A stretch of DNA of 32,007 bases. Source: CAZSPT01 sp964608895. Its GTDB lineage: Bacteria > Patescibacteriota > Patescibacteriia > 2-01-FULL-39-33. Where the stretch lies: positions 1 to 32,007 of the forward strand of contig CAZSPT010000003.1 in assembly GCA_964608895.1 (NCBI GenBank), read 5' to 3'. The notes under the pieces were generated by a model, which was given only the letters and a program-made list of their open reading frames with translations, was not told the DNA's origin and did not search any database. Every line of letters starts with the position of its first letter. The first letter of the stretch is position 1. Of this stretch, positions 6,898-15,519 are shown piece by piece. Position numbers and translations under genes: made by a program.

Positions 6898-8451
6898 TTA
6901 ATCTAATTTTTTGAAAACTTCAGGGGCGATCTTCAAATTTAAATCGCAGGAAACTCCGGCAACTCCCCCACCGGGTTCGGAAACCAGGCTGATATTATCA
7001 ACCGAAACTTCTTTGACAAAATTATTTGATTGCTCAAAAGCGACAATTTGCCGCGCCAAAATTCCGTAATTGATCGCTTCAGTCGGCAAAACAAACTCTC
7101 CCGACAAATCAGCCGAGAATGACTTGTAATGAACTCCGTCTAAAGTGTATTTTTCCAAAAGCTCAAAAAAATCGGTCCAATAAACATGCTCTTTCCAAAG
7201 CTGGTCTATTTTTTCAACTTTTTTCCGGAGATAGCGGTTCTCTCGCCAATAATCCTCCCGCGGCCGGAGCTCTTGCTTCAATTCTCGGATTTTTTGATTT
7301 TGAACGGCAATTTTTTCCTGCTCGCTCTGACAAGCCAAAACAATCAACCAATAACAGCCAGCGATAACAACAGCCGGCAGAACCACCGCCAACACCAAAG
7401 CGAACACTTTTGTCCGGCGGCCGGGATGTTTAACCGATCCAAGCTCTTCAGGCATCAAATTAACCTCAAAATTACCTTTCTGCCGCTGGGGAGCAAGATG
7501 GTACTTTGATTTATTTTTTTTGTTGTCTTCCTGTTTTTGGTCCATTTGTTTTTGTTTTTGATTTTCTTTTTCCTTTTTTTTAAGCTGTCTTTTTCTTTCT
7601 TTTTCAGCTTGTTTTCTTCGCTCAGCTTCTTCTTTTTCCTGCCGCTTTCGTTCTTTTGCGGCTTGTTTTTCTTGTCTTTTTCTTTCTTTTTCAGCTTGTT
7701 TTCTTCGCTCGGTCTCTTCTTTTTCCTGCCGCTTTCGTTCTTTTGCGGCTTGTTTTTTCCGGCGCTTTTGCTCCTGCTCAGCCTGTTTTCTTTGAGCCGC
7801 CTCCTCTTGCTCTCTTTGTTTCCTGATTTCGGCCCGGCGCCGTTCAATTATTTTTTCCCGGCGATCCGGCTTATCGGCCGAGGGCTGAACCGACGGTGGA
7901 GCAGCTTTAAGCGGCACCAATTTCGGCTTAGCCGGCCGGGAAGCTCCGCCCATCCTCCAACGGCTGGATAATTTATTCCAAAAACTCTTCCAAAACGATT
8001 TTCGCGGCGGCCGGAAAGAAGTTTCCGGCTTAACCGGCTTAAATTCCGGAGAAGGCCGCCGGCTTGGCGGCCGGGATTTTTCTTCCAAATTTTTTATCGG
8101 CGACCGTGGCCGGCCGACCACGCTTTGCCAGCCGGATTTCTTCGGCCGCTGCTCCTTCGGCGGCTGACGATAAGAAATTTTTTGCCGCCGAGCCGACTTT
8201 AAAATATTCTGACTGGGCGTCTTGACCGGTTTAGGAACAACTGGCTCAATCTTCGGCTTTTTGGAAGGAAATTTTTTAAATAATTTATCCCAAAAAGATG
8301 GTTTTGACTTGGCTGAAATTTTTTCCGGCGAACGCTGCCGAGCCGGCTGGGAAAGTCCTATTTCAATCTTTTGGGACTTTCTCGCCCGCCTTTTCCGAAG
8401 TTTTTCTTCTTTTCGGCGGAGATCTTCCGGCAGTAAATTTATTTCAGCCAT
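6898..8451 (-). CDS. pilN: PilN-type alignment protein with long charged linker and two PilM-docking motifs
   Basis: 517 residues; PilN is normally about 180-220. The N-terminus carries INLLPEDL (residues 4-11), the family's PilM-binding motif. A second version, VNLMPEEL, occurs at 330-337, just ahead of the membrane helix (about 349-373). Between them lies a low-complexity linker: a Pro/Lys/Arg-rich part (about 14-195) with two Trp/Phe-rich segments (SFWDKLFKKF, 52-61; SFWKSFWNKLSSRW, 152-165), then an uninterrupted Lys/Arg/Glu/Gln helix (about 197-300) built on a 29-residue repeat. Residues 375-517 are the usual coiled coil plus periplasmic PilN domain. The gene lies 5 bases after pilM. The reading frame is open throughout, so the extension looks real, not a misassembled start. 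Confidence 0.88.
   Translation of the reverse strand: MAEINLLPEDLRRKEEKLRKRRARKSQKIEIGLSQPARQRSPEKISAKSKPSFWDKLFKKFPSKKPKIEPVVPKPVKTPSQNILKSARRQKISYRQPPKEQRPKKSGWQSVVGRPRSPIKNLEEKSRPPSRRPSPEFKPVKPETSFRPPRKSFWKSFWNKLSSRWRMGGASRPAKPKLVPLKAAPPSVQPSADKPDRREKIIERRRAEIRKQREQEEAAQRKQAEQEQKRRKKQAAKERKRQEKEETERRKQAEKERKRQEKQAAKERKRQEKEEAERRKQAEKERKRQLKKKEKENQKQKQMDQKQEDNKKNKSKYHLAPQRQKGNFEVNLMPEELGSVKHPGRRTKVFALVLAVVLPAVVIAGCYWLIVLACQSEQEKIAVQNQKIRELKQELRPREDYWRENRYLRKKVEKIDQLWKEHVYWTDFFELLEKYTLDGVHYKSFSADLSGEFVLPTEAINYGILARQIVAFEQSNNFVKEVSVDNISLVSEPGGGVAGVSCDLNLKIAPEVFKKLD
7586..7759. repeat. 87-bp tandem repeat inside pilN (two copies)
   Basis: Copy 1 at 7586-7672 and copy 2 at 7673-7759 are nearly identical (few substitutions, in phase with the reading frame) and encode a 29-residue charged-helix unit beginning KQAAKERKRQEKEE. 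The period keeps the frame, so copy number could vary without breaking the gene. Confidence 0.85.
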
Positions 8452-8456
8452 AAAAA

Positions 8457-9575
8457 TTATTCTATATTTCTCATCGCCAAACCAATCGCAACCGCGAACC
8501 TCGCTCCCAGACGATCAAGAATCGGCTTTAATTCAGTCGGATAAACTACTCGAGCCCAGGGATCACCGAGATGAACATTTAAATCAAACCGCTTAGACAA
8601 GTAGCCGGAAAGATTTCCCAAAAGGCTTGCTCCACCAGTCAAAATTATTTTTTCAACTTTTTTGCCGCTCTGTTGTTGATAAAGATTTAAAGTATATTTA
8701 ATTTCATTAATTGTCGTTTCCAAAGATTTTTCAACCACTTTGGGTAAAGAACTTTCGGCTCCTTCCTTGCCCAAAGCCAAATCCTGCTTAAACTGTTCGG
8801 CCCGCTCCATATTAACGTTAAGATTCTCGGAAATACTCCGGCTGACCATAAAGCCGCCGGCTTTAATACTCCGATTCATTAGAGGAATTCCTTTTTCAAC
8901 CACTGAAACACTTGAAGTGGAGGCTCCGAGGTCAACCACCATCACTATTGATTTGTCATTGCCGACTAAAGAGCGGATAAGAGCGAAATTTTCAGTTTCT
9001 AAACTTAGTAAATCAAGACCGCTCTCTTTAAAAATTCCAATGTATTTCTGAACCAAAACCTTGCTTGAGCCCGTCAAGAGGATTTTGAGATTTTTCTTTG
9101 GCTTGGAAAAAATCTTTTTCAAAGAATTGACCTGCTGGGAAATTTCACTTGCTTGAAATTCTTCCGGCCGCTCTTTATTAATCGGCAGTTCGCCAACAAC
9201 CTTCCAATCAAGAATCAGCTCCTCCAGCGGCATTGGAATAATTTTCTTCGCTTCCCAAGTAATTGCCGAGGCAAGCTCCTTTTTCGGCATTTCCGGCAAG
9301 GTAATAACCGAAGTAAAAACCGAAAAATTTGAAATGGCGGCAATTGCCTTACGGGAGGAAATCCGAGATTTCCGGCAGACGCTTTCAATCACTTCAGCGG
9401 TCTCTTTAACTTCGCCGAGCCGGCCGTCTCCGTTCCAGCGAGTCGGATCTTTTTCAGTAAAACCATAGGTAACCAACTTTGGCCGGCCTTTAAAATTTTC
9501 CAACTCAACCACTTTGACCGAAGAGGTCCCGATGTCAATTCCTAAAAAACTTTTGTCAGAGGAAAATAGTCCCAT
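8457..9575 (-). CDS. pilM: T4P assembly protein PilM (actin-like ATPase)
   Basis: 372 residues, typical length. It forms the cytoplasmic ring that docks on the PilN N-terminus. Actin/FtsA-fold motifs: phosphate-1 FLGIDIGTSSVKVVEL (about 10-25), phosphate-2 MVVDLGASTSSVSVVE (about 212-227), and the adenosine motif ILTGGASLLGNLSGYLSKRF (about 314-333) followed by the conserved VHLGDPWARV. The start MGLFSSDKSFLGIDIG matches family N-termini. It opens the core M-N-O-B-C order and lies 14 bases after the Cys-rich surface protein gene, implying that surface protein and machine are expressed together. Confidence 0.96.
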   Translation of the reverse strand: MGLFSSDKSFLGIDIGTSSVKVVELENFKGRPKLVTYGFTEKDPTRWNGDGRLGEVKETAEVIESVCRKSRISSRKAIAAISNFSVFTSVITLPEMPKKELASAITWEAKKIIPMPLEELILDWKVVGELPINKERPEEFQASEISQQVNSLKKIFSKPKKNLKILLTGSSKVLVQKYIGIFKESGLDLLSLETENFALIRSLVGNDKSIVMVVDLGASTSSVSVVEKGIPLMNRSIKAGGFMVSRSISENLNVNMERAEQFKQDLALGKEGAESSLPKVVEKSLETTINEIKYTLNLYQQQSGKKVEKIILTGGASLLGNLSGYLSKRFDLNVHLGDPWARVVYPTELKPILDRLGARFAVAIGLAMRNIE

Positions 9576-9589
9576 ATTTTAAATTAAAA

Positions 9590-11425
9590 TCAAAAACTTC
9601 TGATAACCGGAAGGCCTTCAACAAATCCTCCCAGTCCCGGCGGCGGGTTGGCCGCCAACCGGCCGTCGTAGATAATCCTTTCCGAGCCCTGGCTTGGAGA
9701 AGTGTAAGTTCGGCGGAAGTCAAAGGCGTGGGCGATAACCACTCCTTTGGCGGTAAGCGGGTAGTTTGAAAATCCGGAAAAAAAGACTCCGCAACCGTTT
9801 GTCTGATACTCAGGGTATTCAGGATCGGAACCGGCTGTTTCCTGGCAAGAATTGCCGTTTCCCAAAAGAATAAAAGCGCCGACAATATCTTTAACATCCG
9901 GAGCGACAACAATATCTCCTTTGACTATCCAAGCGACCGAAGGCAGTTGATTTAATTCAGCCGGAAAAGCCCCGCTTTCATAATCAAAATCCCGATTAAG
10001 ATACAAATCTCCTTCAACGACAATCAGACCATTGCCGTAGCCGCCAAGCGGACCAATACCGAATTCATCCAAATTATTTATAGTCAAATCCCCGGCAGTA
10101 TGATAATAGACTTTGTCGCCCGGTCTAACTGTTCCGACAAATTCATCCGCCAAATCTCCGGCGATAATCTCTTGGCCGTATTTGTTATAATTTCTGCCAT
10201 TGGCAGTTTGGTAGACGGTGGTCAAACCGGCCAAATCAATCCGGCCCAAAGCGTTCCGATAAACTCTGCCGGCTCCCTCTTCTAAATAACCGAGCTCAAC
10301 ATCCTTAATCACTCCCTGCTGGCAATTGCTTGAAGAAACATTCTGGATGTCGTCGGCAAAAATACAGTAGCTGGCGTTCGCTCCCCCGCTCCCGGCCTTT
10401 TGCCGAATCTCTTTGCCGCTGTAAATACTGCCGAACTGGGTTTCCAACCAAGGCAAAACCACTAAAGCTCCTCCTGACAAAGGATTTAAATGGAGCCAGC
10501 CGGCGCCGGTCAGGCCGCTGGCGGTTCCGTCCCAAGCCCAGCCGACAATTTCACCGCTTTTCCAGTCAACATTGGTTCCGTAGAGCTCGCAGCTCGGACA
10601 ACTGTCGCATTCAATCCGAAAACTGCCGTCAATCGCGGCGACTTTCTGACAACCGGTGCAACAGTTTGAACAGCAGGTCGCTCCGGTACAAGCGGGGTCG
10701 GGTTCAGAATTGCCGCGGCCGCTGCCGGTGCAGACAAATTCGCTTCCCCGGTAAACCGGATCGTCGCCCGCCACTCCCGAAGGATGCTGACAATCAAGGT
10801 CGCAATTTGAGCCGGGTTCATAATTTCCCGAAGGCAGTCCTTCGCAAAAACAAGTATTACTAAAGCAAGTGAGGCAGTTTTCAAACTCGGTTTCGGAAAA
10901 ATCCAGACAGGGATCGCTGTCAACACAAACTTCTTCCCCTTGAGGAGTCGTCTGGCAGTTCTGGGTCCAAGCAAGACATTTTTTTTCACAGTCATAGCAT
11001 TGGTAGCCGGCCTGACCGCCGACTGAACCGCCCCGGCGGAAATGAATCCAACCGTCTTCCCCCAAAGAAACCACTTGGGCATAACCTTCAATTTTTCCGG
11101 AATTTCCATCCAAGCTGGCGGTTCGGCCGACCGTCGCTCCAAAACCGATCCAACCAAGATTGCTTGACCAGCCATAGCCGCTAAGATTGTTATTGGAATC
11201 AACTTGGACGCTGTAGTAATTAGAGCAGGTATCAACAGTGCAACTCGGCTGAGTATTGGCGATATTCAAAGAAATCCAACCGTAATTCTCCGACCAAGCC
11301 CAACCGCTTAAAGGATATTCTCCGGCTTGAGCACTTGTTTCTTGAAAATGAAAAACTAAAACAAAGACCGCCGCTAAAATAATCAGGGCTGATGAAAAGA
11401 ACAATATTTTCAAAAACTTAAGCAT
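9590..11425 (-). CDS. Secreted Cys-rich surface protein with GWAWS-type repeats
   Basis: 611 residues. A signal peptide/anchor helix (about 5-27, ending near SAQAG) is followed by at least three short motifs: GWAWSENYGWISLN (41-54), GYGWSSNLGWIGFG (83-96) and GWAWDG..GAGWLHLN (295-314), with a degenerate one at about 113-129. Between the second and last copies, residues 143-279 hold about 22 cysteines, including clusters CFSNTCFC and CCSNCCTGC. The C-terminal half (about 380-611) is beta-rich, with the stretch AGDLTINN..VVEGDLYLNRD..VKGDIVV resembling a right-handed beta-helix, and the ending ERIIYDGRLAANPPPG seen in CPR surface proteins. No catalytic motif was recognised. Position at the head of the pil genes suggests a cell-surface or pilus-associated protein. 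Confidence 0.85.
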   Translation of the reverse strand: MLKFLKILFFSSALIILAAVFVLVFHFQETSAQAGEYPLSGWAWSENYGWISLNIANTQPSCTVDTCSNYYSVQVDSNNNLSGYGWSSNLGWIGFGATVGRTASLDGNSGKIEGYAQVVSLGEDGWIHFRRGGSVGGQAGYQCYDCEKKCLAWTQNCQTTPQGEEVCVDSDPCLDFSETEFENCLTCFSNTCFCEGLPSGNYEPGSNCDLDCQHPSGVAGDDPVYRGSEFVCTGSGRGNSEPDPACTGATCCSNCCTGCQKVAAIDGSFRIECDSCPSCELYGTNVDWKSGEIVGWAWDGTASGLTGAGWLHLNPLSGGALVVLPWLETQFGSIYSGKEIRQKAGSGGANASYCIFADDIQNVSSSNCQQGVIKDVELGYLEEGAGRVYRNALGRIDLAGLTTVYQTANGRNYNKYGQEIIAGDLADEFVGTVRPGDKVYYHTAGDLTINNLDEFGIGPLGGYGNGLIVVEGDLYLNRDFDYESGAFPAELNQLPSVAWIVKGDIVVAPDVKDIVGAFILLGNGNSCQETAGSDPEYPEYQTNGCGVFFSGFSNYPLTAKGVVIAHAFDFRRTYTSPSQGSERIIYDGRLAANPPPGLGGFVEGLPVIRSF

Positions 11426-11452
11426 AATAATTTTTCAAAAAAATCAACTTTC

Positions 11453-14400
11453 TTATTGGGAAGCAACCTTTAAGCATCTGAAATGAGCATAGCCATCATT
11501 TCCAAACCATCCATTGGTCACCCTGACTTCCCATTCCCGGCTGCCGTATAAGGTTTCAGCGTTGTCATCATTCAACGCAGAGGTGACCGGAGCAGAATAT
11601 ATTGTCTTGTACTTATCCTCCCAGTTAGACGACCCGACTCCGCCGCCAATAGCAACATATCCTTCCGGACAGCGGACTCTAAGCATATTAGAGCCCCATT
11701 TGCTCGGTATGCATTCCGATTCCGGATAAAGACATCCATCTTGAGCACAAGTGCAAGTAATAACTCCCAGAGAAAGATTATTAGTGATTTCTTGATTAAG
11801 GGAACCAAGACAATTTCCAGAACCATCGCAGACTTCTCCATCGGCGGAAATATCCCCTCCAACATTAAGATTGCCAGCGCTGTCAATGGTCATCTTGGTC
11901 GTCTCTTGACCATTTGTGGATCCGGGAGAAAAAACTATATCCCCATATTCCCTAAACTCCATTTTATTTTCATCTCGCCTAAACAAAATACGGTGATTGT
12001 TATCAAGACTCCTAATCTGGCCGTTGTCGGCAAAAAATATCTCTTGGCCAGAATTAAGATTAAAATCCCCTCTAACTTTCAAATTATCAGTCAACTCAAA
12101 GCGGGATTCACTATTATCCCAAAAAAGCTGCTTGCCAGTTCCCAGGGTTCCAAAAACAAGATTAATATCATCATCGGTAGGATCTTTATCCTGGCCGATA
12201 AGGGTTAGTTGGCCGTAACCGGTCAATTTTGCCTTAGAATTGCTACTGGGCACTCCGCCAATACCGACATTGCCGTTGCTGTAATAAATTCCGTCACTAT
12301 GCTCCTCCCAAAATCCGCCGCCACTGGCGCCGGCAATATCTGAAAGACAATTTCCAGAACCATCGCAGACTTCTCCTCCGGCAGAAATATTTCCATCCAA
12401 CATTAAGTTTCCATCAATTTTAACATAATCTTCAACTGATAAATCAATAATCGTTTGATCATCATGATGAGAAACTAAGTAATTAGTCTTAAGACTATTA
12501 GTGGCCTCAAAGTTAGTGGCCTCAAAGTTAGTGGCCTTGACCGAACCGCTGTAGTAAATTCCCTGACTGTCCTCCTCCCAAAATCCGGTTAACTCTTCAA
12601 CTGGATAACAGTTAGTGCCGTCCTGATTGCAATAATTTGAAGCTTGGATATTTCCGGAAACATAGAGATCGTTTGAAAACTTAAAATAATTATTAGCGGA
12701 AGACCAAAACAGCTGTTGCCAATTATTATTGTAATCCCCAAAAATAAGATGAATGTCCTGATTGGTCGTTTGACTGCCTTGGCCGATCCTTAAATTTCCC
12801 AAGTTATCAATAACCAGCCGATTTGCCTGAGAGTAATTTTTTTCTTTCCAAAATCTTAATTCATCAGTGCCTTGGTCGTGATAAATTGCCCAATGGTTGG
12901 TGCCGTCAAGAAAGCCGCCGCTCTGAATGTCAATCTCGGCGTTTCCGCTTTCTTGATAAACATGAATATTGGCGTTTGGACTAGCAGTGCCGATTCCGAC
13001 CTGACCGCTTCTTTTAGCGGCAAAAAAAGGATTAGTTTTGTTTCCTTCATAAAGGACAAAATCACTGTATTCGCTGTAGATTTCGCCATCATGCTCAACC
13101 ACCAGCCGATCCCGGCCGCCGGCTGACTGAACACTGAAAAGAGGGGCGCCGGAATAGGGATTGGATTCCGGCCGAATCGCGACGCCGGTTGAATAGTTGG
13201 AAGCGTCTTGTTCGTTGATAGAATATTTGTTGCCGCTCGGGTCTAAAACATGAACTTCGCCTTCGTAAATGATTTGGTCAGCTCCATCCTGCTCCCAAAA
13301 TCCGCCGCCACTGGCGCCGGCAATATCTGAAAGACAATTTTTAAAACCATCGCAGACTTCTCCTCCAACATCAAGATTGCCAGCATAAATTTCAAAATTT
13401 CCGGATGAATCAAATCTTGCTCTCTCCACATTATTGGTGAATATCCCCAGCTGGTCGTCTCCTTGCTGCTGAAAGCCGGTATCATTGTCTCCAATCGCCA
13501 ATTGGAGCGCCGGGTCATCAACGGCGTGTGTGCTACCGGCAGTGAGGGATTTTCCAATACCGACATTGCCGTAGTCACTATCTTTAATAGTAAAAACATC
13601 GCTAAAACCGTTTCGCCTGATAACGAAATTTTCGCTGTCATTTTTTCCAGAATACCATTTTTCATTACTGCCTGACTTAATAACAGTGCCGACATATTCG
13701 CCCTCTGCTCCTTTGATAGTAATTATATCTCCCTGGTCAGAGCCGTTGCCAACAGTTAAACCGGAGGTTCTCGCCTGAAAAAAAGAATTAGTTTTGTTTC
13801 CTCCGTAAAGGACAAAATCACTGTATTCGCTGTAAACTTCGCCGGCGTGCTCAACCACCAGCCGATCTCGGCCGCCGGCTGACTGAACACTGAAAAGAGG
13901 GTCGCCGGAATCGGGATTGGATTCCGGCCGAATCGCGACGCCGGTTGAATAGTTGGAAGCGTCTTGTTCGTTGATAGAATATTTGTTGCCGCTCGGGTCT
14001 AAAACATGAACTTCGCCTTCGTAAATGATTTGGTCAACTCCATCCTGATCCCAAAATCCGGCTGCGCCGCCGCCGGCGCCACCGGCACCAACATTTGAAA
14101 GACAATTGCCGTTAAAACACGCGTCAGATGAAAATTCAAATTGTTCATCAACATTATTCCAAGATAAGGTTTGATCATCTTCATTAACAGCGCTATTACT
14201 GAATATTAAAGATTTATTTCCTTCTCTTTCTTTTCCAATTTCCAAATCCCTTCCTCCAACTGATAATTTTCCCGACCCTGAAAGTAAATCAGTCGTGCCA
14301 ATACCGACATTGCCGTCAGTATCAATTTTCATCATAACGGTTCCGGGAGTTTCAAGCCCAGGCTGGGTAAAAATCCTGAAATCATTATGATTTGGATGCT

Positions 14401-15340
14401 TGTCAATAAGCCAAATTAAATTATTTTCCGGATCTTTTTCATCTCCCAATATTATGCGAGGCTGGGAGCCGTTAATTAAAAGTTTATCAACAACATGCAA
14501 ATCAACTTTAGGATCAGTCGTGCCAATTCCGACATTGCCGTCAGTATCAATTCTCATTCCTTCAATAAAGCCACCTACTCCATCACCATGAATAAATGAC
14601 AATGAATTTCGACTTGAAGCTTGATCACCTCGATTTGAAATATGCCAAGTCTTATTATTATCACTGTCAGAAAGAATTAAACGGCCGGCATGTTGAACGT
14701 CTAAACCGCTTGAATCAACTATTAAATTTCCGTAAAAACTGGCGTCGCCGTCAGGATTAATTGTGAAAGTTTTTAAATAATTTTCATTATTGTCTTTCCG
14801 CCAAATTTCAAAATTATGATTATTATCCTTGCGGTGATACAACCCCCAATTCCAACTGTCTCCCTGGAGTAAAACTCCGGAATATTGATATATATCTCCG
14901 TCACCGCTAAGATTTAAAAAAGCAGCATTATTTCCAGTTCGCGGTCCAATATAGACATTTCCCTGGCTATAACCAATACCGTCATTACGCAATTTCCAAT
15001 ATCCACTCTTTGAATCACTACACTCCCAATGGCCGACGTCGTGATAAGTCAAAATCTCTCCTTCATTGCATTCCATAATGCTTAAAAAAACTTTCTCTTT
15101 ATTGTCACTCCAGTTGCCAAAAATTTCGCCATCAAATTGGGTATCTTGGTTTAAAGGCGGGGCAATATTTCCTTGAGGTGGCGGCGAAGAAGGCTCTTGC
15201 CAAGCAGCTGAAGCAAAATTAAAACCAGCCCCGAAGAACAGTCCGAAAATCACTGCCAGGCTGGTCAAAATCTTTAATTTTAGCCAAAATAAACCAAAAT
15301 TAAGGGATGGTTTTTTACCCTGTCTGCCACCTTCCGTCAT
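11453..15340 (-). CDS. Giant secreted fibre/adhesin-like repeat protein
   Basis: 1295 residues. An N-terminal hydrophobic segment (about 22-47, ending ASAAW) looks like a signal peptide, followed by a Pro-rich lead-in (EPSSPPPQGNIAPPLN). The body is built of beta-repeats of the kind found in tail fibres and bacterial surface fibres: VGIGTTDP or close variants at least five times, IDTDGN/IDSAGN lead-ins, and FWEQDG..IIYEGEVHV modules. Short two-cysteine hairpins recur (CDGSGNCLSDI, CFNGNC, CNQDGTNC). Residues about 427-518 and 679-770 are a near-identical duplication. The C-terminal ~110 residues are a distinct domain with seven cysteines and CPEGYVAIGGGV. There is no S74 self-cleaving chaperone motif at the end. 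It is probably an extracellular fibre or adhesin; the partner is unknown. Confidence 0.85.
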   Translation of the reverse strand: MTEGGRQGKKPSLNFGLFWLKLKILTSLAVIFGLFFGAGFNFASAAWQEPSSPPPQGNIAPPLNQDTQFDGEIFGNWSDNKEKVFLSIMECNEGEILTYHDVGHWECSDSKSGYWKLRNDGIGYSQGNVYIGPRTGNNAAFLNLSGDGDIYQYSGVLLQGDSWNWGLYHRKDNNHNFEIWRKDNNENYLKTFTINPDGDASFYGNLIVDSSGLDVQHAGRLILSDSDNNKTWHISNRGDQASSRNSLSFIHGDGVGGFIEGMRIDTDGNVGIGTTDPKVDLHVVDKLLINGSQPRIILGDEKDPENNLIWLIDKHPNHNDFRIFTQPGLETPGTVMMKIDTDGNVGIGTTDLLSGSGKLSVGGRDLEIGKEREGNKSLIFSNSAVNEDDQTLSWNNVDEQFEFSSDACFNGNCLSNVGAGGAGGGAAGFWDQDGVDQIIYEGEVHVLDPSGNKYSINEQDASNYSTGVAIRPESNPDSGDPLFSVQSAGGRDRLVVEHAGEVYSEYSDFVLYGGNKTNSFFQARTSGLTVGNGSDQGDIITIKGAEGEYVGTVIKSGSNEKWYSGKNDSENFVIRRNGFSDVFTIKDSDYGNVGIGKSLTAGSTHAVDDPALQLAIGDNDTGFQQQGDDQLGIFTNNVERARFDSSGNFEIYAGNLDVGGEVCDGFKNCLSDIAGASGGGFWEQDGADQIIYEGEVHVLDPSGNKYSINEQDASNYSTGVAIRPESNPYSGAPLFSVQSAGGRDRLVVEHDGEIYSEYSDFVLYEGNKTNPFFAAKRSGQVGIGTASPNANIHVYQESGNAEIDIQSGGFLDGTNHWAIYHDQGTDELRFWKEKNYSQANRLVIDNLGNLRIGQGSQTTNQDIHLIFGDYNNNWQQLFWSSANNYFKFSNDLYVSGNIQASNYCNQDGTNCYPVEELTGFWEEDSQGIYYSGSVKATNFEATNFEATNSLKTNYLVSHHDDQTIIDLSVEDYVKIDGNLMLDGNISAGGEVCDGSGNCLSDIAGASGGGFWEEHSDGIYYSNGNVGIGGVPSSNSKAKLTGYGQLTLIGQDKDPTDDDINLVFGTLGTGKQLFWDNSESRFELTDNLKVRGDFNLNSGQEIFFADNGQIRSLDNNHRILFRRDENKMEFREYGDIVFSPGSTNGQETTKMTIDSAGNLNVGGDISADGEVCDGSGNCLGSLNQEITNNLSLGVITCTCAQDGCLYPESECIPSKWGSNMLRVRCPEGYVAIGGGVGSSNWEDKYKTIYSAPVTSALNDDNAETLYGSREWEVRVTNGWFGNDGYAHFRCLKVASQ
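12500..12537. repeat. 15-bp tandem repeat inside the fibre gene
   Basis: Two and a half copies of AGTGGCCTCAAAGTT, encoding repeated ATNFE pentapeptides on the minus strand. The period is in frame, so length change would keep the protein intact. Confidence 0.85.
13031..13304. repeat. Intragenic 274-bp repeat, copy B of the fibre gene
   Basis: Matches 13787-14060 at a constant offset of 756 bases without indels and with only scattered substitutions. It encodes the module with IIYEGEVHVLDPSGNKYS and RPESNP.SG.PLFSVQSAGG. A further 74-base stretch next to it (13293-13366) recurs at 12306-12379. Confidence 0.9.
13787..14060. repeat. Intragenic 274-bp repeat, copy A of the fibre gene
   Basis: Partner of 13031-13304, direct orientation, same reading frame. 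The high identity compared with the rest of the gene points to recent duplication or gene conversion. Confidence 0.9.
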
Positions 15341-15429
15341 AAGAATATAATTTTTATTTTCTTATATATTTTTTGATTTCAAAAACTTGAAAAATTCCAA
15401 ATTTTTAAACTTTTAAAAAAATTCCTTAA

Positions 15430-15458
15430 TTGACTTATCAACAATTGTATTATATAAT
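15430..15458 (+). promoter_or_regulatory. Strong sigma70-type promoter for lemA-htpX-clpC
   Basis: TTGACT at 15430-15435, 17-bp spacer, TATAAT at 15453-15458. It would give a leader of about 55 bases before the lemA ATG at 15520. Confidence 0.85.
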
Positions 15459-15477
15459 ACCCGCATAGCAAAAGCAA
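15449..15477 (-). promoter_or_regulatory. Candidate divergent promoter for the fibre/T4P operon
   Basis: On the minus strand TTGCTT (15472-15477), 17-bp spacer, TATAAT (15449-15454). The -10 overlaps the plus-strand -10 because GTATTATATAATAC (15447-15460) is a perfect palindrome. It is weaker at -35 than the plus promoter. Confidence 0.5.
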
Positions 15478-15519
15478 TTTTTTAAATTATAACATAAAAC
15501 TAATTAACTTAACAAATCT

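Noticed and set aside
7455..7971. Long Lys-rich and Phe/Leu-rich open frames on other frames of the pilN linker
   Set aside because: They mirror the purine-rich tandem repeat of pilN and have no family features.
10330..10863. 177-codon plus-strand open frame within the Cys-rich gene
   Set aside because: Arg/Ser-rich shadow created by GC-rich codons of the real gene; no promoter or start signal.
9590..11425. Peptidase or glycosidase role for the GWAWS protein
   Set aside because: No catalytic motif could be found; only structural repeats and cysteines are visible.
12306..14060. Repeats in the fibre gene as a CRISPR array
   Set aside because: The repeats are long, coding, in frame and not regularly spaced with unique spacers.
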